Notes: generated by a model from the letters alone, not told the origin. DNA of 64,000 nucleotides from Cercis canadensis (GCA_003255065.1 QAOA01001042.1:1-64000); one strand, 5' to 3'. Positions 1 to 11,883 are shown, numbered from the stretch's first letter. Numbers and translations are program-made.

Positions 1-609
1 TCCTTTCATTTATTTTGGTTCCATAAATAACACTATATTGAAGAATCATGTACAAGAATGAACCTAAAAGTGAAATATCACAAGCCTTGAATAACAATTG
101 TAAACTTAATAGTTAACGAAAAAAAATTATTGTACACGACTTGCAAAAAAAATTTCCCAATTTGGAACTTTGATTTTCAGCTTCAATGAAAAGTAGGACA
201 ATTTTCAAACACAAAATTGAGACAGAACCCATTCAAATTGCAACTGTTCCAGAAAATTATTCAAATTTTATATTTTTCTCTACTGAATCAAATAAGTAGT
301 ATCATATTTTTCTCTCTGCATACTTACTAAAAATACTCTCAAAAAACACCCTTTGTTTTAAATGACTAGTTATTTATAGGAAGAATATTTTTTTTTTTGT
401 TTTTGAAATATAAAGAAACAATTATGAAGATTTAAAATTTTCCAATAAAAGAATATATTGGGCGATAGCAAATATTTTTATTGGAAGTGAGAGGAGAAAT
501 GATTATTCATTACATGTAGAATCGAAGTGCAATTAGAACTGATCTCCTTAATAAATTGATTTGAAACTTATACCGTTTATTGATGATGTTGAGAAGACTT
601 TTAGACCTC

Positions 610-617
610 TATAAAAG
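610..617 (+). promoter_or_regulatory. TATA box of array copy 1
   Basis: TATAAAAG lies 84 bp before the copy 1 ATG, the same spacing as in every other unit. The TGACGT motif found about 20 bp upstream of the TATA box in most units is changed to TGATGT here. Confidence 0.6.
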
Positions 618-693
618 TAATTTTTCAATCCATATACCCCCACCACCAAAACTACTGCATAGCTAATAGCAAAATTCATAATCGTTAGAAACT

Positions 694-1080
694 ATGGGAA
701 GATTTAGCAATAACTTCATCCATATGATGGTCTTCCTTTCAGCTTGTAGTGGTTTATTGGTGTCCCTCGGGCTTTCCTCAGAATACCCTCCCAAGCCCTC
801 ACCAGAATGAGTACAACATCTAGAGAAATGCCCATCTAGATTGACTCTCATATGTCGTGATCAAATATCTGGACGTATAGTTTTTGGAAAGGGCACAGTA
901 TTGGAGGAATTCTGTGATGAACTTATGAACCGTTTAGGGCAGTGTTGTCACTTGGATTTGATGAACTCCTTTGCATTGGACCAAAACTTCAAAAGTACCA
1001 TTACTTAAATTTTGACAAAGGGCTAGCAAATTTGGAAGAGATGCACTTTGATCACCAAAAGCCCATCTCCCTCATCTTAA
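694..1080 (+). pseudogene. ECA1/DD11-like cysteine-rich secreted protein, copy 1, pseudogene
   Basis: This copy aligns end to end with the intact 128-residue genes without indels but has three in-frame stops: TGA at 808-810 (codon 39, normally the Trp of SPEW), TAA at 1006-1008 and TAG at 1024-1026. The conserved Cys-Cys pair (residues 73-74 of intact copies) has become Phe-Cys, so even a read-through product would lack one of the six family cysteines. The N-terminal signal peptide is still readable. This is the most diverged unit in the array, in both gene and spacer. It sits at the left edge of the window, where older repeat units often survive. It is clearly non-functional. Confidence 0.9.
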
Positions 1081-2819
1081 TTAGGCTATGTAGCCTCTTC
1101 ATGTATTGAGAAAATTAATAACAATTTTTAATTTCATATATAATAATAACAAGGGCAGCAGTACATCAAATATTTTTAAATTAAGATTATTCGATGAATT
1201 ACAGGAATGATATACATTGGAACTATACAATTGTGAAAACCCTTGTTTTTCTTTTTCATTGAAATTCAGATGTTAAGATATGAAGTTACGTAAGAATGCT
1301 TTTTTCGTAAATTAAACAATGTAGAAATATTCTAGACATGGACCGAGGGGTAAAATTTCATTGTTTCCTCTATCTTATATGGGTAAGATAATTACTAAGA
1401 CAAAACGATGAAACAAACGAGAAGAACAACCTCATTAATTGGAGAGAAATGTCAAGAGCATCAACATTATTTAAGTTGTATTAAAAAATTGGGCATTGTA
1501 TGTTAAGTAGTATTATAACAAAATCGGACAAGCTTTATTTGACAAAATTTTCCGCCTAAAATAATCTTTATAAAGATGTGTGTCATGATGCTACTTTCAA
1601 GTAGTGGCATGATAACTAGCATTTTTACATAGAGCTGTTTTCCAAAAAAGAATTGTTTTAAAGAAAGTCAAGTCATATGCGTCTCTAATCTTAACAGTGA
1701 AGAACTTAAAAAAGTATGGTCTAGCCCTCTTGCAAAAATATAATTGCACCTACAAGAAAGGGAAGTCATAATGGAAATGGTTCATTTAGTCTTTCTTTTG
1801 AAAGCACAACGGAATTTTATTTAGAAGAGAAAGCCATAAATAACTACATCTGTCAGCTTTATGTTGTGCACAATCAAACAAAACCTTGCGCCCCAAGCTT
1901 TAATTGACAAGCAAATCCTCATTTAAACAATGGGTAAATTCTTCTACAGGTAAATTTGTGCTGGTATAAATAGCGGTCATTTTGTTTCCTTACGAAAATT
2001 CTGAAAAACATAATCGAAATGAATGTGCTCTTAAAATCTCTATCTTCAATCTTAGAAAGAACGCCTAATAAATAAAGAAAGGAGAATCCAAATATTAGTT
2101 CTCCTTATAAAATTTAAGCACCAAATTTCGTTCCATAATGTGCTTGTAAAAAGGGTAATCTTCTAGAACCTTTGGGGACATCATTTACTTCTTTCCTATT
2201 GATTACCTACTTAAATATTACCAATATAGGTTTTCCATCTTTTTATTTGATTCCTTCATTTCTTTTGGTTCCATAAATAACACTACAATGAAAAATCGTG
2301 TACAAGAATGAACCTAAAAGTGAAATATCGCAAGCCTTGAAAAACCAAGTTATAAACTTCATAGTTAACGAAAAAAATTATTGTACATGATTTACAATAA
2401 AATTTTCCCAATTTGGAACTTTGATTTTGATCTTAAATGAAAAGTAGGACAATTTTCAAACACATAAATGAGACATAACCCATTCCAATTGCAATTGTTG
2501 AAGAAAATTATTCGAATTTAATATTTTCTCTTTGCACAATTATTGAAAATACTCTTAAAAAACACCATTTCTTTTAAACGACTAGTTGTTTATCAGAAGA
2601 ATTTTTTTTTTTTTTAAATCTATAGAAACAATTATGAAGATTTAAAATTTTCCATCAAAAGAATATATTGGGCGATAGTAAATATTTTTATTGGAAGTGG
2701 GAGGGGAAATGATTATTCATTACATGCAGAATTGAAGTGCAATATGAACTGATCTCCTTAATAAATTGATTTGAAACTTGTACTATTTATTGATGACGTT
2801 AAGAAGACTTTCAGACCTC

Positions 2820-2827
2820 TATAAAAG
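2820..2827 (+). promoter_or_regulatory. TATA box of array copy 2
   Basis: TATAAAAG is 84 bp upstream of the ATG at 2904. TGACGT, the core of a plant bZIP (TGA-type) site, is at 2794-2799. Transcription would start about 30 bp downstream of the TATA box, giving a leader of roughly 50 nt. Confidence 0.65.
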
Positions 2828-2903
2828 TAATTTTTCAATCTACATACTCCCACCACAAAAACTATTGCATAGCTAACAGCAAAAATCATAATTGTTAGAA
2901 ACT

Positions 2904-3335
2904 ATGACAAGATTTAGCAATAACTTCATCCATATGATGATCTTCCTTGTAGGTTGCAGTGGTTTATTGGTGTCCCTCGGGCTTTCCTCAGAATACCCTC
3001 CCAAGCCCTCACCAGAATGGGTTCAACATCTAGAGGAATGCGGATCTAGATTGACTCCCATATGTCGTGATCAAATATCTGGAAGTATAGTCTTTGGAAA
3101 GGGCACAGTATTGGAGGAATGTTGTGATGAACTTGTGAACCGTTTAGGGCAACGTTGTCACTTGGATTTGATGAACTCCTTGGCATTTTTAGGGCAGCGT
3201 TGTCACTTGGATTTGATGAACTCCTTGGCATTAGACCCAGAATTCAAAAGTACCATTTCTCAAATTTTGACAAGGGGCCAACAAATTTGGAAGAGATGCG
3301 CTTTGATCGCCAAAAGCCCGTCTCCTTCATCTTAA
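2904..3335 (+). CDS. ECA1/DD11-like cysteine-rich secreted protein, copy 2, with internal duplication
   Basis: The intact ORF encodes 143 residues from the ATG at 2904. An in-frame ATG at 2892 exists, but the other copies align to 2904 (MxRFSNNF). The signal peptide spans roughly residues 1-28 (hydrophobic FIHMMIFLVGCSGLLVSLG). The mature region has the prolamin-like pattern C...C...CC...C...C. A 45-bp direct duplication (3144-3188 and 3189-3233) repeats a 15-residue helix segment containing QRCHLD, so the mature protein has seven cysteines instead of six. Odd cysteine numbers are unusual in this disulfide-bonded family. The family is known for egg-cell and synergid secreted proteins; a role in gamete interaction is inferred from family membership only. 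Expression is unknown. Confidence 0.8.
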   Translation: MTRFSNNFIHMMIFLVGCSGLLVSLGLSSEYPPKPSPEWVQHLEECGSRLTPICRDQISGSIVFGKGTVLEECCDELVNRLGQRCHLDLMNSLAFLGQRCHLDLMNSLALDPEFKSTISQILTRGQQIWKRCALIAKSPSPSS

Positions 3336-3337
3336 TT

Positions 3338-3351
3338 AGGCTACGTAGCCT
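3338..3351 (+). promoter_or_regulatory. Perfect 14-bp palindrome after the copy 2 stop
   Basis: AGGCTACGTAGCCT is a perfect palindrome starting two bases after the TAA. The same palindrome is perfect in copies 3 (5594-5607), 4 (7847-7860) and 8 (16783-16796). One base is changed in copies 1, 5, 6 and 7. It could be a 3' UTR hairpin, a protein-binding site, or a neutral inherited feature. Confidence 0.6.
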
Positions 3352-4272
3352 CTTCATGTATTGAGAAAATTAATAACAAGTTCTAATTTCCTATATAATA
3401 ATAACAAGGGCAGCACTACATCAAATATCTTTAACTTAAGATTATTGGATGAATTACAGGAATGGTATATATTGAAACTATACGATTGTGAAAACCATTG
3501 TTTTTGTTTTTCGTTTAAATTCATATGTTAAAATATGAAGTTACAAAAGAATGCTTTTTTCGTAAATTAAACAATGTAGAAATATTCTAGACATGGACCG
3601 AAGGGTAAAATTCCATTGTCTCCTCTATTTGATATGTTTAAGATAATAACTAGGACAAAACGAACGAGAAGAACTGCCTAATTAACTGGAGAGGAATGCC
3701 AAGAGCATCAACATTATTCGAGATGTATTAAAAAAATCATCCATTGTATGTTAAGTAGAATTATGAAAAAATCGGACAACCTTTCTTTGACAGACTTGTC
3801 CGCCTAAAATTATCTTTATAAGGATGTGTGTCATGATGCTACTTTCAAGTAGTGGCATGATAAGTAGCATTTCCGCCTAGAGCTGCTTTCAAAAAATAAT
3901 AGTCTTAAAGAAAGTCAATCGATATGCGTCTCTAATCTTAACAGTGAAGAACCTAATAAAGTATGGCCTAGCCCGCTTTCAAAAGTTTGAATAATTGCAC
4001 CCATAAGAAAGGAAAGTCATAATGGAATTGATACATTTGTCTTTGTTTTGAAAGAAGAACGGCATTTTATTTAGAAGAGAATGCCAAAAATAACTACATT
4101 TGTAAGCTTTAAGTTGTGCACAATCAAACAAAACCTTGCGCCCCAAGCTTTAATTGACAAGCAAATTCTCATTTCAGCAATGGGTAGATTCTTCTACAGG
4201 TAAATTTGTTCTGGTATAGACCGCGGTCATTTTGTTTCCTTACCAAAATTCCGTAAATTAAACATAATCGAA

Positions 4273-4533
4273 ATGAATGTGCTCTTATATTCCCTCTCTT
4301 CAATCCGAGAAAGAACTCTTAATAAATCCAGAAAGGAGACAATCCAAATCTTTGTTCTCCTTATAAAATATAAGCACCCAATTTTGTTCTTTAAAGTGCT
4401 CGTAAAAAAAGGTATTCTTCTAGAACTTGTGGGTACATCATTTACTTCTTTCCTATTGATTACCTACTTAAATATTACCAATCTATTTTTCCATCTTTTT
4501 ATAGGATTCCTTTCACTTATTTTGGTTCCATAA
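4273..4533 (+). other. Small ORF in the array spacer, open only in unit 2
   Basis: An 86-codon ORF begins with ATGAATGTGCTC. The same ATG is conserved in other units, but those I read (such as unit 3 near 6529) have TAA at codon 6, where unit 2 has TAT. The product is hydrophobic (two or three membrane-like stretches) and runs across the unit boundary. Unit 1 has a TATAAATAG motif just upstream that units 2 to 8 have lost (TATAGACC). Conservation of the ATG without conservation of the frame suggests a relic or chance ORF rather than a gene. Confidence 0.2.
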
Positions 4534-5120
4534 ATAACACTATATTGAAGAATCGTGTCCAAGAATGAACCTAAAAGTGAAATATCGCAAGCCTTGAATA
4601 ACCAAGTTATAAACTTAATGGTTAACGAAAAAACTTATTGCACATGACTTACAATAAAATTTACCCTATTTTGGAAATTTGATTTTGAGCTTAAATGAAA
4701 AGTAGGACAATTTTCAAACACATAAATGAGACAGAACCCGTTCTAATTGCAACTGTTCAAGAAAATAATTTGAATTTTATATTTTCCTCTACTAAATGAA
4801 ATAGGTAGGATCTTATTATTTCTGTCTGCACAATTATTGAAGGTACTCTCAAAAAACACCTTTTTTTCTTTAAATGGCTAGTTTCTTATGGGAAGAATAT
4901 TTTTTGTTTCTTTTTTAAATTTAAAGAAACGATTATGAAGATTTAAAATTTTCCTTTAAAAGAATATAGTGAGCGATATTAAATATTTTTATTGGAATTG
5001 AAAGGAGAAATGATTATTCATTACATGTAGAATCGAAGTGCAATTTGAGCTGATCTCCTCAATAAATTGATTCGAAACTTATAGCATTTATTGATGACGT
5101 TGAGAAGACATTCAGACCTC

Positions 5121-5128
5121 TATAAAAG
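5121..5128 (+). promoter_or_regulatory. TATA box of array copy 3
   Basis: TATAAAAG lies 84 bp before the ATG at 5205. The TGACGT motif is intact upstream, so the promoter looks normal although the gene is broken. Confidence 0.6.
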
Positions 5129-5204
5129 TAATTTTTCAATCGACATACTCCCACCACCAAAACAACTGCATTGATAACAGCAAAAATCAGAATCGTTAGA
5201 AACT

Positions 5205-5591
5205 ATGGCAAGATTCAGCAATAACTTCCTCCATATGATGGTCTTCCTTGCAGCTTGTAGTTGTTTGTTGGTGTCCCTCGGGCTTTCCTCAGAATACCCT
5301 CCCAAGCCCTCACCAGAATAGGTTCAACATCTAAAGGAATGCAGATCTAGATTGACTCCAATATGTCGTGATCAAATATTTGGAAGTATAGTTTTTGGAA
5401 AGGGCACAGTAATGGAGGAATGCTGTGATGAACTTGTGAACCGTTTAGGGCAGCGTTGTCACTTGGATTTGATGAACTCCTTGGCATTGGACCCAGAATT
5501 CAAAAGTACCATTTCTCAAATTTTGACAAGGGGCCAACAAATTTGGAAGAGATGCGCTTTGATCGCCAAAAGCCCGTCTCCTTCATCTTAA
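5205..5591 (+). pseudogene. ECA1/DD11-like protein, copy 3, single nonsense codon
   Basis: The copy is full length and collinear with the 128-residue genes. The only disabling change is TAG at 5319-5321, replacing the same Trp39 codon that is TGA in copy 1. The frame after the stop is open to the normal TAA, and the ATG at 5352 lies inside the mature domain, so it would give a product without a signal peptide. Two further changes flank the first cysteine (EECG becomes KECR). The promoter is intact, so a transcript with a premature stop near its 5' end is possible. A recent pseudogene is the best call; a sequencing error at one base is the alternative. Confidence 0.85.
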
Positions 5592-7373
5592 TTAGGCTAC
5601 GTAGCCTCTTCATGTATTGAGAAAATTAATAACAAGTTCTAATTTCCTATATAATAATAACAAGGGCAGCACTACATCAAATATCTTTAACTTAAGATTA
5701 TTGGATGAATTACAGGAATGGTATACATTGAAACTACACGATTGTGAAAACCATTGTTTTGTTTTTCGTTGAAATTCATATGTTAAAATATAAAGTTACA
5801 AAAGAATGCTTTTTTCGTAAATTAAACAATGGAGAAATATTCTAGACATGGACCGAAAGGTAAAATTGCAATGTCTCCTCTATCTGATATGTTTAAGATA
5901 ATAACTAGGACAAAACGAACGAGAAGAAAAGCCTAATTAACTGGAGAGGAATTCCAAGAGCATCAACATTATTCGAGATGTATTAAAAAAATCATCCATT
6001 GTATGTTAAGTAGTATTATGACAAAATCGGACAACCTTTCTTTGACAGACTTGTCCGCCTAAAATTATCTTTATAAAGATGTGTGTCATGATGCTACTTT
6101 CAAGTAGTGGCATGATAAGTAGCATTTCTGCCTAGAGCTGCTTTCAAAAAATAATAGTCTTAAAGAAAGTCAATCGATATGCGTCTCTAATCTTAACAGT
6201 GAAGAACCTAATAAAGTATGGCCTAGCCCTCTTTCAAAAGTTTGAATAGTTGCACCCATAAGAAAGGGAAGTCATAATGGAATTGATACATTTCTCTTTG
6301 TTTTGAAAGAAGAACGGCGTTTTATTTAGAAGAGAATGCCAAAAATAACTACATTTGTAAGCTTTAAGTTGTGCACAATCAAACAAAACCTTGCGCCCCA
6401 AGCTTTAATTGACAAGCAAATCCTCATTTCAGCAATGGGTAGATTCTTCTACAGGTAAATTTGTGCTGGTATAGACCGTGGTCATTTTGTTTCCTTACCA
6501 AAATTCCGTAAATTATACATAATCGAAATGAATGTGCTCTTATAATCCCTCTCTTCAATCCGAGAAAGAACTCTTAATAAATCCAAAAAGGAGACAATCC
6601 AAATCTCTGTTCTCCTTATAAAATTTAAGCACCCAATTTCGTTCTTTAACGTGCTCGTAAAAAAAGGTATTCTTCTAGAACTTGTGGGGACATCATTTAC
6701 TTCTTTCCTATTTATTACCTACTTAAATATTACCAATTTATTTTTCCATCTTTTTATAGGATTCCTTTCACTTATTTTGGTTCCATAAATAACACTATAT
6801 TGAAGAATCGTGTCCAAGAATGAACCTAAAAGTGAAATATCGCAAGCCTTGAATAACCAAGTTATAAACTTAATGGTTAACGAAAAAACTTATTGCACAT
6901 GACTTACAATAAAATTTTCCCTATTTTGGAAATTTGATTTTGAGCTTAAATGAAAAGTAGGACAATTTTCAAACACATAAATGAGACAGAACCCGTTCTA
7001 ATTGCAACTGTTCAAGAAAATAATTCGAATTTTATATTTTCTTCTACTAAATGAAATAGGTAGGATCTTATTATTTTTGTCTGCACAATTATTGAAGGTA
7101 CTCTCAAAAAACACCTTTTTTCCTTAAATGGCTAGTTTCTTATGGGAAGAATATTTTTTGTTTCTTTTTAAATTTAAAGAAACGATCATGAAGATTTAAA
7201 ATTTTCCTTTAAAAGAATATAGTGAGCGATATTAAATATTTTTATTGGAATTGAAAGGAGAAATGATTATTCATTACATGTAGAATCGAAGTGCAATTTG
7301 AGCTGATCTCCTCAATAAATTGATTCGAAACTTATATCATTTATTGATGACGTTGAGAAGACATTCAGACCTC

Positions 7374-7381
7374 TATAAAAG
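7374..7381 (+). promoter_or_regulatory. TATA box of array copy 4
   Basis: TATAAAAG lies 84 bp before the ATG at 7458, with TGACGT preserved about 20 bp further upstream. Confidence 0.6.
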
Positions 7382-7457
7382 TAATTTTTCAATCGACATA
7401 CTCCCACCACCAAAACAACTGCATAGATAACAGCAAAAATTAGAATTGTTAGAAACT

Positions 7458-7844
7458 ATGGCAAGATTCAGCAATATCTTCCTCCATATGATGGTATTCC
7501 TTGCAGCTTGCAATTGTTTGTAGGTTTCCCTCGGGCTTTCCTCAGAATACCCTCCCAAGCCCTCACCAGAATGGGTTCAACATCTAGAGGAATGCGGATC
7601 TAGATTGACTCCAATATGTCGTGATCAAATATCTGGAAGTACAGTTTTTGGAAAAGGGCACAGTAATGGAGGAATGCTGTGATGAACTTGTGAACCGTTT
7701 AGGGCAGCGTTGTCACTTGGATTTGATGAACTCCTTGGCATTGGACCCAGAATTCAAAGTACCATTTCTCAAATTTTGACAAGGGGCCAACAAATTTGGA
7801 AGAGATGCACTTTGATCGCCAAAAGCCCGTCTCCTTCATCTTAA
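7458..7844 (+). pseudogene. ECA1/DD11-like protein, copy 4, pseudogene with two offsetting frameshifts
   Basis: TAG at 7521-7523 replaces codon 22 inside the signal peptide. Downstream, one extra A in the GGAAAAGGGC run near 7651-7655 shifts the frame by +1, and a missing A in AATTCAAAGT near 7755 shifts it back. About 35 codons, including the Cys-Cys pair and QRCH, would therefore be misread even without the stop. Total length still equals that of the intact copies (387 bp). This copy is non-functional despite an intact promoter and the perfect post-stop palindrome. Confidence 0.9.
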
Positions 7845-9008
7845 TTAGGCTACGTAGCCTCTTCATGTATTGAGAAAATTAATAGCAAGTTCTAATTTCC
7901 TATATAATAATAACAAGGGCAGCACTACATCAAATATCTTTAACTTCAGATTATTGGATGAATTACAGGAATGGTATACATTGAAACTATATGATTGTGA
8001 AAACCATTGTTTTTGTTTTTTGTTGAAATTCATATGTTAAAATATGAAATTACAAAAGAATGCTTTTTTCGTAAATTAAACAATGTAGAAATATTCTAGA
8101 CATGGACCGAAGGGTAAAATTCCATTGTCTCCTCTATCTGATATGTTTAAGATAATAACTAGGACAAAAAAGAACAGCCTAATTAACTGGAGAGGAACGC
8201 CAAGAGCATCAACATTATTCGAGATGTATTAAAAAAATCATCCATTGTATGTTAAGTAGTATTATGACAAAATCGGACAACCTTTCTTGGACAAACTTGT
8301 CCGCCTAAAATTATCTTTATAAGGATGTGTGTCATGATGCTACTTTCAAGTAGTGGCATGATAAGTAGCATTTCTGCCTAGAGCTGCTTTCAAAAAATAA
8401 TAGTCTTAAAGAAAGCCAGTCGTTATGCGTCTCTAATCTTAACAGGGAAGAACCTAATAAAGTATGGCCTAGCCCTCTTTCAAAAGTTTGAATAATTGCA
8501 CCCATAAGAAAGGGAAGTCATAATGGAATTGATACATTTGTCTTTGTTTTGAAAGAAGAATGGTGTTTTATTTAGAAGAGAATGCCAAAAATAGCTACAT
8601 TTGTAAGCTTTAAGTTGTGCACAATCAAACAAAACCTTGCGCCCTAAGCTTTAATTGACAAGCAAATCCTCATTTCAGCAATGGGTAGATTCTTCTACAG
8701 GTAAATTTGTGCTGGTATAGACCGCGGTCATTTTGTTTCTTTACCAAAATTCCGTAAATTAAACATAATCGAAATGAATGTGCTCTTATAATCCCTCTCT
8801 TCAATCTGAGAAAGAACTCTTAATAAATCCAGAAAGGAGACAATCCAAATCTCTGTTCTCCTTATAAAATTTAAGCACCCAATTTCGTTCTTTAACGTGC
8901 TCGTAAAAAAAGGTATTCTTCTAGAACTTGTGGGGACATCATTTACTTCTTTCCTATTGATTACCTACTTAAATATTACCAATTTATTTTTCCATCTTTT
9001 TATAGGAT

Positions 9009-9240
9009 TTCTTTCACTTATTTTGGTTCCATAAATAACACTATATTGAAGAATCGAATCTTTTTATTTGATTCCATTCATTTGTTTTGTTCCATAAATA
9101 ACATTATATTGAAGAATGAACCTAAAAGTGAAATATCGCAAGCCTTGAATAACTAAGTTATAACCTTAATAGTTAACAAAAAAAAATTATTGTACATGAC
9201 TTACAATAAAATTTTCCCAATTTTATATTTTCCTCTCTGT
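9009..9240 (+). repeat. Recombination scar at the start of unit 5
   Basis: The unit-start sequence occurs twice in quick succession (near 9009-9055 and 9065-9115), in two different versions: first the version of units 3, 4 and 6-8, then the version of units 1 and 2. The next 100 bp lack a segment of roughly 110 bp that other units have between TTTTCCCA and TTTTATATTTTCC. Unit 5 therefore has an upstream half of the unit 1/2 type joined to a type 3-8 left neighbour, as expected from unequal crossing over or gene conversion. Confidence 0.7.
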
Positions 9241-9529
9241 ACAATTATTGAAAATACTCTCAAAAAACACTCTTTGTTTTAAATGACTAGTTATTTATCG
9301 GAAGATTTTTTTTTTTTTGTTTTTGAAATCTAAAGAAACAATTATGAAGATTTAAAATTTTCTATTAGAAGAATATATTGGGCGATAGTAAATATTTTTA
9401 TTGGAAGTGAGAGGCAAAATGATTATTCATTACATGTAGAATCGAAATGCAATCTGAACTGATTTCCTTAATAAATTGATTTGAAACGTATACCATTAAT
9501 TAATGACATTGAGAAAACTTTAAAACCTC

Positions 9530-9537
9530 TATAAAAG
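9530..9537 (+). promoter_or_regulatory. TATA box of array copy 5
   Basis: TATAAAAG lies 84 bp before the ATG at 9614. The upstream TGACGT of other units is TGACAT here. Confidence 0.55.
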
Positions 9538-9613
9538 TAATTTTTCAATCCACATACTCCCACTACCAAAACTACTGCATAGCTTACAGCAAAAATCATA
9601 ATCGTTAGAAACT

Positions 9614-10014
9614 ATGGCAAGATTTAGCAAGAACTTCATCCATATGATGGTCTTCCTTGCAGCTTGCAATGGTTTATTGGTGTCCCTCGGGCGTTCCTCA
9701 AAATACCCTCCCAAGCCCTCACCAGAATGGGTTCAACATCTAGAGGAATGCGGATCTAGATTGACTGCAATATGTCGTGATCNATATGTCGTGATCAAAT
9801 ATCTCGAAGTATAGTTTTTGGAAAGGGCACAGTAATGGAGGAATGCTGTGATGAACTTGTGAACCGTTTAGGGCAGCGTTGTCACTTGGATTTGATGAAC
9901 TCCTTGGCGTTGGACCCAGAATTCAAAAGTACCATTTCTCAAATTTTGACAAGGGGCTACCAAATTTGGAAGAGATGCGCTTTGATCGCCAAAAGCCCGT
10001 CTCCTTCATCTTAA
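9614..10014 (+). CDS. ECA1/DD11-like cysteine-rich secreted protein, copy 5, broken by an assembly N
   Basis: The reading frame is open from the ATG at 9614 (signal peptide, then PPKPSPEW and the first two cysteines) up to the N at 9783. The 13 bases before the N (9770-9782) are repeated exactly after it (9784-9796), so the contig join counts one overlap twice. Allowing for this, the downstream part matches the other copies to the TAA at 10012-10014, with all remaining cysteines present. The biological gene is therefore probably intact, about 128 residues, with some substitutions (R27 for L, K30 for E, A52 for P). It could be a pseudogene if the junction hides real change. Confidence 0.6.
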
Positions 10015-11799
10015 TTAGGCTACTTAGCCTCTTCATGTATTGAGAAAATTAATAACAAGTTCTAATTTCCTATATAATAATAACAAGGGCAGCACTACAT
10101 GAAATATCTTTAACTTAAGAATATTGGATGAATTACAGGAATGGTATACATTGAAACTATACGATTGTGAAAATCATTGTTTTTGTTTTTCGTTGAAATT
10201 CATATGTTAAAATATGAAGTTACAAAAGAATGCTTTTTTCGTAAATTAAACAATGGAGAAATATTCTAGACATGGACCGAAGGGTAAAATTGCAATGTCT
10301 CCTTTATCTGATATGTTTAAGATAATAACTAGGACAACACAAACGAGAAGAATAGCCTAATTAACTGGAGAGGAATGCCAAGAGCATCGACATTATTCGA
10401 GATGTATAAAAAAAATCATCCATTGTATGTTAAGTAGAATTATGACAAAATCGGACAACCTTTCTTTGGCAGACTTGTCCGCCTAAAATTATCTTTATAA
10501 GGATGTGTGTCATGATGCTACTTTCAAGTAGTGGCATGATAAGTAGCATTTCTGCCTAGAGCTGCTTTCAAAAAATAATAGTCTTAAAGAAAGTCAATCG
10601 ATATGCGTCTCTAATCTTAACAGTGAAGAACCTAATAAAGTATGGCCTAGCCCTCTTTCAAAAGTTTGAATAATTGCACCCATAAGAAAGGGAAGTCATA
10701 ATGGAATTGATACATTTGTCTTTGTTTTGAAAGAAGAACGGCGTTTTATTTAGAAGAGAATGCCAAAAATAACTACATTTGTAAGCTTTAAGTTGTGCAC
10801 AATCAAACAAAACCTTGCGCCCCAAGCTTTAATTGACAAGAAAATCCTCATTTCAGCAATGAGTAGATTCCTCTACAGGTAAATTTGTGCTGGTATAGAC
10901 CGCGGTCATTTTGTTTCCTTACCAAAATTCCATAAATTAAACATAATCGAAATGAATGTCCTCTTATAATCCCTCTCTTCAATTTGAGAAAGAACTGTTA
11001 ATAAATCCAGAAAGGAGACAATCCAAATCTCTGTTCTCCTTATAAAATTTAAGCACCCAATTTCGTTCTTTAACGTGCTCGTAAAAAAAGGTATTCTTCT
11101 AGAACTTGTGGGGACATCATTTACTTCTTTCCTATTTATTACCTACTTAAATAATACCAATTTATTTTTCCATCTTTTTATAGGATTCCTTTCACTTATT
11201 TTGGTTCCATAAATAAAAATATGTTGAAGAATCGTGTCCAAGAATGAACCTAAAAGTGAATTATCGCAAGCCTTGAATAACCAAGTTATAAACTTAATGG
11301 TTAACGACAAAACTTATTGCACATGACTTACAATAAAATTTCCCCTATTTTGGAAATTTGATTTTGAGCTTAAATGAAAAGTAGGACAATTTTCAAACAC
11401 ATAAATGAGACAGAACCCTTTCTAATTGCAACTGTTCAAGAAAATCATTCGAATTTTATATTTTCCTCTACTAAGAGAAATAGGTAGGATCTTATTATTT
11501 ATGTTTGCACAATTATTGAAGGTACTCTCGAAAAACACCCTTTTTTCTTTAAATGGCTAGTTTCTTATGGGAAGAATATTTTTTGTTTCTTTTTTAAATT
11601 TAAAGAAACGATTATGAAGATTTAAAATTTTCCTTTAAAAGAATATACTGAGCGATATTAAATATTTTTATTGGAATTGAAAGGAGAAATGATTATTCAT
11701 TACATGTAGAATCGAAGTGCAATTTGAGCTTATCTCCTCAATAAATTGATTCGAAACTTATATCATTTATTGATGACGTTGAGAAGACATTCAGACCTC

Positions 11800-11807
11800 T
11801 ATAAAAG
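11800..11807 (+). promoter_or_regulatory. TATA box of array copy 6
   Basis: TATAAAAG lies 84 bp before the ATG at 11884; TGACGT is at 11774-11779. Confidence 0.65.
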
Positions 11808-11883
11808 TAAATTTTCAATCGACATACTCCCACCACCAAAACAATTGCATAGATAACAGAAAAAATCAGAATCGTTAAAAACT

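Noticed and set aside
3155-3364. Plus-strand ORF overlapping the copy 2 gene in another frame
   Set aside because: A shadow of the real gene created by the 45-bp duplication.
5120-5305. Minus-strand ORFs of about 61 codons repeated in every array unit
   Set aside because: They are antisense to the promoter, signal peptide and linker of the ECA1/DD11-like genes. They recur only because the unit recurs, and the product has no known features.
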